DNA from: Terebella lapidaria
Lineage: Eukaryota > Annelida > Polychaeta > Terebellida > Terebellidae
DNA: 64,000 bases
NCBI GenBank assembly: GCA_949152475.1
Contig: OX424568.1
Coordinates: 4,563,667-4,627,666, forward strand
Reading direction: 5' to 3'
Made by a program: the position numbers and the translations under genes. Under the pieces are notes generated by a model. That model worked only from the letters and a program-made list of their open reading frames with translations. It searched no databases and had not been told where the DNA came from. Below are positions 60,205 to 64,000 of the stretch, piece after piece. The stretch's first letter is position 1, and each line of letters begins with the position of its first letter.

Positions 60205-60330
60205 TAAAATCAGCAGGTGGCAGCACTGTGCTGAAATCGCCAGATGGCAGCACTCTGCCTGAATCAGTAGGTTGCAGCACTGTACTGAAATAAGCAGGTT
60301 GCAGCACTGTGTTGAAATCAGAAGGCAGCA
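60205..60330. repeat. 30-bp minisatellite
   Basis: About four units of GCAGCACTGTGCTGAAATCA with AGCAGGTG linkers. A minus-strand frame through it is a by-product. Confidence 0.8.
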
Positions 60331-60943
60331 CAGGTAGCAAACTGCAACTAATATACGTCCTATGTTTCATTTCACAAGATTTCACCAGAGTCAAATCGAG
60401 AATTGCGAATGATGTTATTCGTTAGTGATTTGCACGACGGTCGTTATCAAACACTACCACCATATTATCGTTATATAGTGCATGATTCTATTGTCTCGAG
60501 CAGGTATTTATTTGTAATAAATACCTCTCTGCGAGGTATCTATTTTCAATAAATACCTGTCCCAGGTATCGAAAGAAAATAAATCATGGTGGACATGTAA
60601 ACAAACTGGAAATTGTATTTTTTTTTATTGCCAAGCATATACATGTACAATGTATTTTGATTATATTACTCAGTGTACATAAACTAATCGTGGACAGCTA
60701 ATCGTTGCAATAATGGTGTGTGAGTTTAATCCATTGGTCAAACAGTTTTGTGGTTAATATTGATATTTGGTTCACGAAATCCTCTGCAGAAATCCAGTGA
60801 AAACGTATATATCCACAATATCCTTGAAAATCCAGGGGTTTTGATAATCCTGCGATATTCCATATATATATATATATCCCAACTGTTCCGGAATCCTAGA
60901 GAAACCACCAGATCACGTATAACGTCATTTTCCTGCAAATATG
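60331..60943. other. intergenic with small palindromes
   Basis: AGGTATTTATTTGTAATAAA then TACCT near 60504 is self-complementary; related GAGGTATC and AATAAATACCTG words follow up to 60575. A short TATATATATATA run lies near 60863. No gene was seen. Confidence 0.45.
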
Positions 60944-62330
60944 TGTAACGGGTTTGCACCCTTCTGTGACGTCTTGATGAACCGGTTTTCTAGGGAGGTG
61001 GGTGAGTTGTTATTTAACCGGAGCTGAAACGGTAAAACTCCGGGAAACTGCTACTGCTGTACGGTTGAACTCCGGCTAGAAGTCTCTAAGGTTGGTAGCG
61101 TGGTCTGGAATGGACCTCTTAACCGTTGTCCGACTGCTAATCTGCAACTGCACCTGTAAAGTAAGGATCCGGAGGCGTTTCCGTCTCCGGGTACTGCAAC
61201 TGCTCCGTCGGGATACCGCTTTTCTGCAACAGCTCCGTCGTTTTCCGTCTTACTGCAAACTGCGACTGCGCCTGGAATAAAGAATCCGGGAACGTTGCCG
61301 TTTCCGAATACTGCAACCGCTCTGCCAGGTTCCGCCGCACTGCAATCTGCTCCGGTTGGCTCCGCCTCACCGCAACCTGCGACTGCACCTGAAATGGAGT
61401 ATCTCGGAAGTGTTCCCACTTCCGGTTACCGCAACCGCTCCGTCAGGTACTGCCTCTGCAACTCCGTCGTCCGGTACCGCCTCTGCAATTGCTTCGTCGT
61501 TCCCGTCTCTGCACTGCTCCGTCCAATACCGCCTCCGTAGTTGCTCCGTTGAATTCCACCTCCGTCTCCGTCTCCGTCTCCTTCCTCGGTGATCTGGGTT
61601 CTTAGATCACCCTAAGACGTCGTTACAACTTGGTCTTAACCAACTGTGGTCTTTTCTCCCTTTACTCCGTATTACTTTCTTTTCCGGTGAACTAACTTTA
61701 TTATAAATTCCAGTTCCCTAACGAACACGGAAAAACAACTCGGTTGAAGTTTTCATGTTTATTTTCCAAGTTCACAGTCGGAAGACTTAACTGCTATCAT
61801 CTGGATGACTCTATCCGGAACAAGGGAGTACTCTGCTATGGGAGAAGGGGTCTGCACAGGTCGACGTCAGGACACCAACTCCGCCGTCCACTGTGAAGCG
61901 GGGGCTTTTATAGACCTGAGACCCACGTCACGTGACCAACCTATTGTGACGTCATAGTCCGCCAAAACACTGATATTTTCTGGATTTCTAAAAACACTCT
62001 AGAACCAATCAGTGGCTGACACGTCACCTTTTAAACCGAAAACGAGGCTGATCACATGACCTTCCGGAAATAACGTCATTACGTTTTTGTACTCCATTGT
62101 TCCGGTTCCGTGTCCGGTTCCGTCTCCGGTTCCGGCTCCGTCTCCGGCTTTACCGACATCATAAATTACTAAGTTCCGAGACGGAAAACCTTTAAAACAT
62201 TAACAATACGGAACCGTATGAACCTTTAAACACATATACATTTTAATAAACGGTTATTTAACTATAATATCACAAAACACTAACAGAATTACCTAGGGGA
62301 AACCTTTGGGTACGCCCCAAAACCGTTACA
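60944..62330 (-). repeat. 3' LTR of the right-edge element
   Basis: TG...CA ends with short inverted TGTAACGG. The part at 61130-61580 consists of diverged repeats built on CTGCAACTGCTCCGTC and GGTACCGCCTCTGC. An AATAAA on the minus strand lies near 61693-61698, inside the LTR, as expected for element RNA processing. Confidence 0.65.
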
Positions 62331-62622
62331 CTCCCCCTTCCTTAGACTCTGTTCGTCTCGAACAGATCAATATCACATATCACAAATATACAAATTATTA
62401 ACCGTCAAACTGTCCGTAAAATCAAACACAACTTGTTTCCGTGATCCGGGTACTGGTATCTCTTAACTAGTTTACCGTCACTGTACCCGGATATCTTGCT
62501 TGTTCCGTTTCCCACTTTTTAACTCTTAATTATACTAGAATCCGGGAAACGGTTCTTCTTTCTTCTCCTTGCGCCGACTTGACTTGCGACGACTTGCGGC
62601 GACTTACGACGACTTGCGACGA

Positions 62623-63246
62623 CTACTGCCCACCAGTATCACGGCGCGAACTGCTCCCCGACGGCGGACGAGGTGGAATGGTATTTGGTACCAACGGTCG
62701 TCCGAAGCTTGTTCCTCTGGCATCAACCGGGAGAAGATCGGGATCATGGAGGCTCCACTGGGGCGGAACGTAGAACCCATTCCTGAGGCATTCGTCCCGG
62801 ATGGACCAATCTGGAATCCGGACGATCTGACGGGTCGGGACGAGACCAAACGGTGACTCTCTCTGCTCCATGATCTCCACATAGACGCTGGAGTCTCTCA
62901 TCTCGGCTGGCCCCCACTGCTCCGGTCCCCAATGTACTGCATAGTATCTGGCGTGCTCCGGGACTGCAGTTGCAAAGACGGAAGCGCTCCGTCCCCCAAT
63001 ATTCACCGGGAAACAATGGGACGGACACGGTTGAGTTGAAGGACCGCCAAACGGGTAGAATGTGTAGGGTGGACTCTGGGTTGGTGCACGGACTTGGCTC
63101 CTCCCGGACCGCTCACTGGAAGACTGTCGAGGTCGGGTTCCCACCGGAGACAGGATTCCGGGTGTAGCTCTGGCTTGATCTACCAGGATACTCCTCCGGG
63201 CTCTCTGCACGTCCGCATGGCTTCGGTCAGACGCGGAAGACTCCAT
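62623..63246 (-). CDS. 207-aa frame before the purine tract of the right-edge element (fossil)
   Basis: The product starts MESSASDRSHADVQRARRS, has a Ser/Arg/Pro-rich first third, a middle with YYAVHWGPEQWGP and SSVYVEIMEQRESPFGLVP, and a Ser/Arg-rich end. No family was recognised. By position it would be the end of pol or an extra 3' protein of the element. Confidence 0.45.
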   Translation of the reverse strand: MESSASDRSHADVQRARRSILVDQARATPGILSPVGTRPRQSSSERSGRSQVRAPTQSPPYTFYPFGGPSTQPCPSHCFPVNIGGRSASVFATAVPEHARYYAVHWGPEQWGPAEMRDSSVYVEIMEQRESPFGLVPTRQIVRIPDWSIRDECLRNGFYVPPQWSLHDPDLLPVDARGTSFGRPLVPNTIPPRPPSGSSSRRDTGGQ

Positions 63247-63424
63247 TCCGTCATCCCTAGCCGCTGAACTGGTTCTGCTTCCGGCTACTGCTTGAATGGT
63301 TGCCGGTAAAGTTCTCTCCGTGGATCCTCGGGTCTCCGTCTCGCCGACAGCTCTGCTCCGGGTTCCGCCTTCCGCTTTGGTCTCCGCTCTGCCTCCTGAT
63401 CTGCCATCGGGTCTGCGGTCCGCT

Positions 63425-63535
63425 CGGCTATCTGCTCTGCTATCTGCTCTGCTATCCGCTCTGCTATCCGCTCTGCTATCCGCTCTGCTATCGGCTCTGC
63501 TATCGGCTCTGCTATCTGCTCTGCTATCTGCTCGG
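63425..63535. repeat. 10-bp GCTCTGCTATC-type tandem repeat
   Basis: About ten units of CGCTCTGCTATC, TGCTCTGCTATC and GGCTCTGCTATC lie in the interior of the right-edge element. Confidence 0.88.
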
Positions 63536-63554
63536 CCGCTGGATCTGCTTTCTG

Positions 63555-63715
63555 CTCCGCCTCCGTCGACCGCTACACTGCCTCCGCTTCCGCCACACGG
63601 CCATCCGCCTCCGTCGACCGCTACACTGCCAACCGCCTCCGTCTACTGCCACACCGCCTGCGCTTCCGCCACACTGCCATCCGCCTCCGTCACTCTCGAT
63701 TCCCTCCGGCTCCGC
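63555..63715. repeat. CCGCCTCCGTCGACCGCTAC minisatellite
   Basis: About four units of CCGCCTCCGTCGACCGCTAC then ACTG alternate with CCGCTTCCGCCACACTGCCA. GC-rich and part of the right-edge element. Confidence 0.8.
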
Positions 63716-64000
63716 CATGTCCGTCACCTTGTCTTCCTAGGAACGCCGAATAGGCCATTCCGGAAAGCCGGGAAACTGAAGTTGTCGATCTACTGCACCG
63801 CTTTTACTGCACCGCTTCTGCACCGCTTCTGCTGCACCACTTCTCCGGACTGGTGGTCTTCCGGGAAACACTTAGTCGTTTTTCACTGCAAAATCTGCCG
63901 CTGCCGGAAAATGCTGGACTTGATTCGATTCCGCCAAACTTTAACAGCGATGTGCACAGCTCGAGGTCTGCTCTTCAACTGCTCTCAGAGCCCAATTTCA

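Larger units (their letters stand above)
60944..64000 (-). mobile_element. LTR retroelement running off the right edge (fossil)
   Basis: On the minus strand the order is internal region (64000 to 62331), a purine tract CTAAGGAAGGGGGAG, then a 3' LTR from 62330 to 60944 (1387 bp) that starts TGTAACGGTTTTGGGG and ends GTTACA. The second LTR lies outside the window, so no target duplication can be read. The region is GC-rich and full of TCCG words. One 207-codon open frame lies before the purine tract. Reverse transcriptase is not in view, so the superfamily is not settled; wholeness and age cannot be judged. Confidence 0.65.

Noticed and set aside
61051-61592. Overlapping open frames of up to 122 codons inside the 1.39-kb LTR
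   Set aside because: They arise from GC-rich repeats without stops and show no protein family.
63300-63740. 146-codon Cys/Leu/Tyr-rich frame
   Set aside because: It translates the 10-bp tandem repeat; not a credible protein.

Overview
The window looks like nuclear DNA of a marine invertebrate animal. It is AT-rich and dominated by transposable elements. The three best genes are spliced, with GT-AG introns in consistent phase, and encode small secreted cysteine-rich domains (thrombospondin type 3, AMOP, EGF, WAP, trefoil). The mix of Ty3-type LTR elements, a Polinton fossil, LINEs, hAT, PIF/Harbinger, TTAA-flanked MITEs and Helentron-like elements with internal tandem repeats would fit a mollusc or another lophotrochozoan. 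Amphioxus or a hemichordate cannot be excluded from sequence alone.

Layout. 0-1.4 kb: an interspersed repeat and nothing else recognised. 1.45-11.98 kb: a 10.5-kb Ty3/mdg4-type LTR retroelement, GC-rich against its surroundings, with a 4-bp target duplication and nearly identical but unequal LTRs; its interior is rearranged. 12-15.6 kb: degenerate tandem repeats and a Polinton/Maverick fossil (packaging ATPase) carrying a small palindromic insertion. 17.3 and 19.0 kb: two strongly inverted-repeat elements. 19.99-23.05 kb (minus): a five-exon gene for a 693-aa secreted protein with TSP3 calcium repeats, an unclassified module, a PSI-like region and an AMOP domain. 24-36 kb: repeats, MITEs, nested LINEs and a 21-bp palindrome array. 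36.2-38.0 kb (minus): a trefoil-domain secreted protein. 39.2-39.7 kb (minus): an uncharacterised single-exon ORF. 40.7-45.0 kb: a LINE carrying both a MITE and a 2.5-kb Helentron-like element with a 134-bp tandem array. 45.5-54.5 kb: further DNA transposons (TTAA element, Harbinger remnant, hAT with perfect 8-bp duplication, second TTAA MITE, second Helentron-like copy). 57.6-59.5 kb (plus): a compact EGF-WAP secreted protein gene with TATA box and strong Kozak start. 60.9 kb to the right edge: a minus-strand LTR element with a 1.39-kb LTR, cut by the window edge.

The three host genes all encode secreted extracellular proteins, of the kind found in matrices, mucus, shell or innate defence. 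They lie on both strands, far apart, and show no sign of co-regulation. The most interesting items are the domain architecture and exon history of the AMOP gene, the nested LINE/MITE/Helentron-like stack, and the 21-bp palindrome array flanked by inverted repeat copies. No CRISPR array, rRNA or tRNA gene was recognised.
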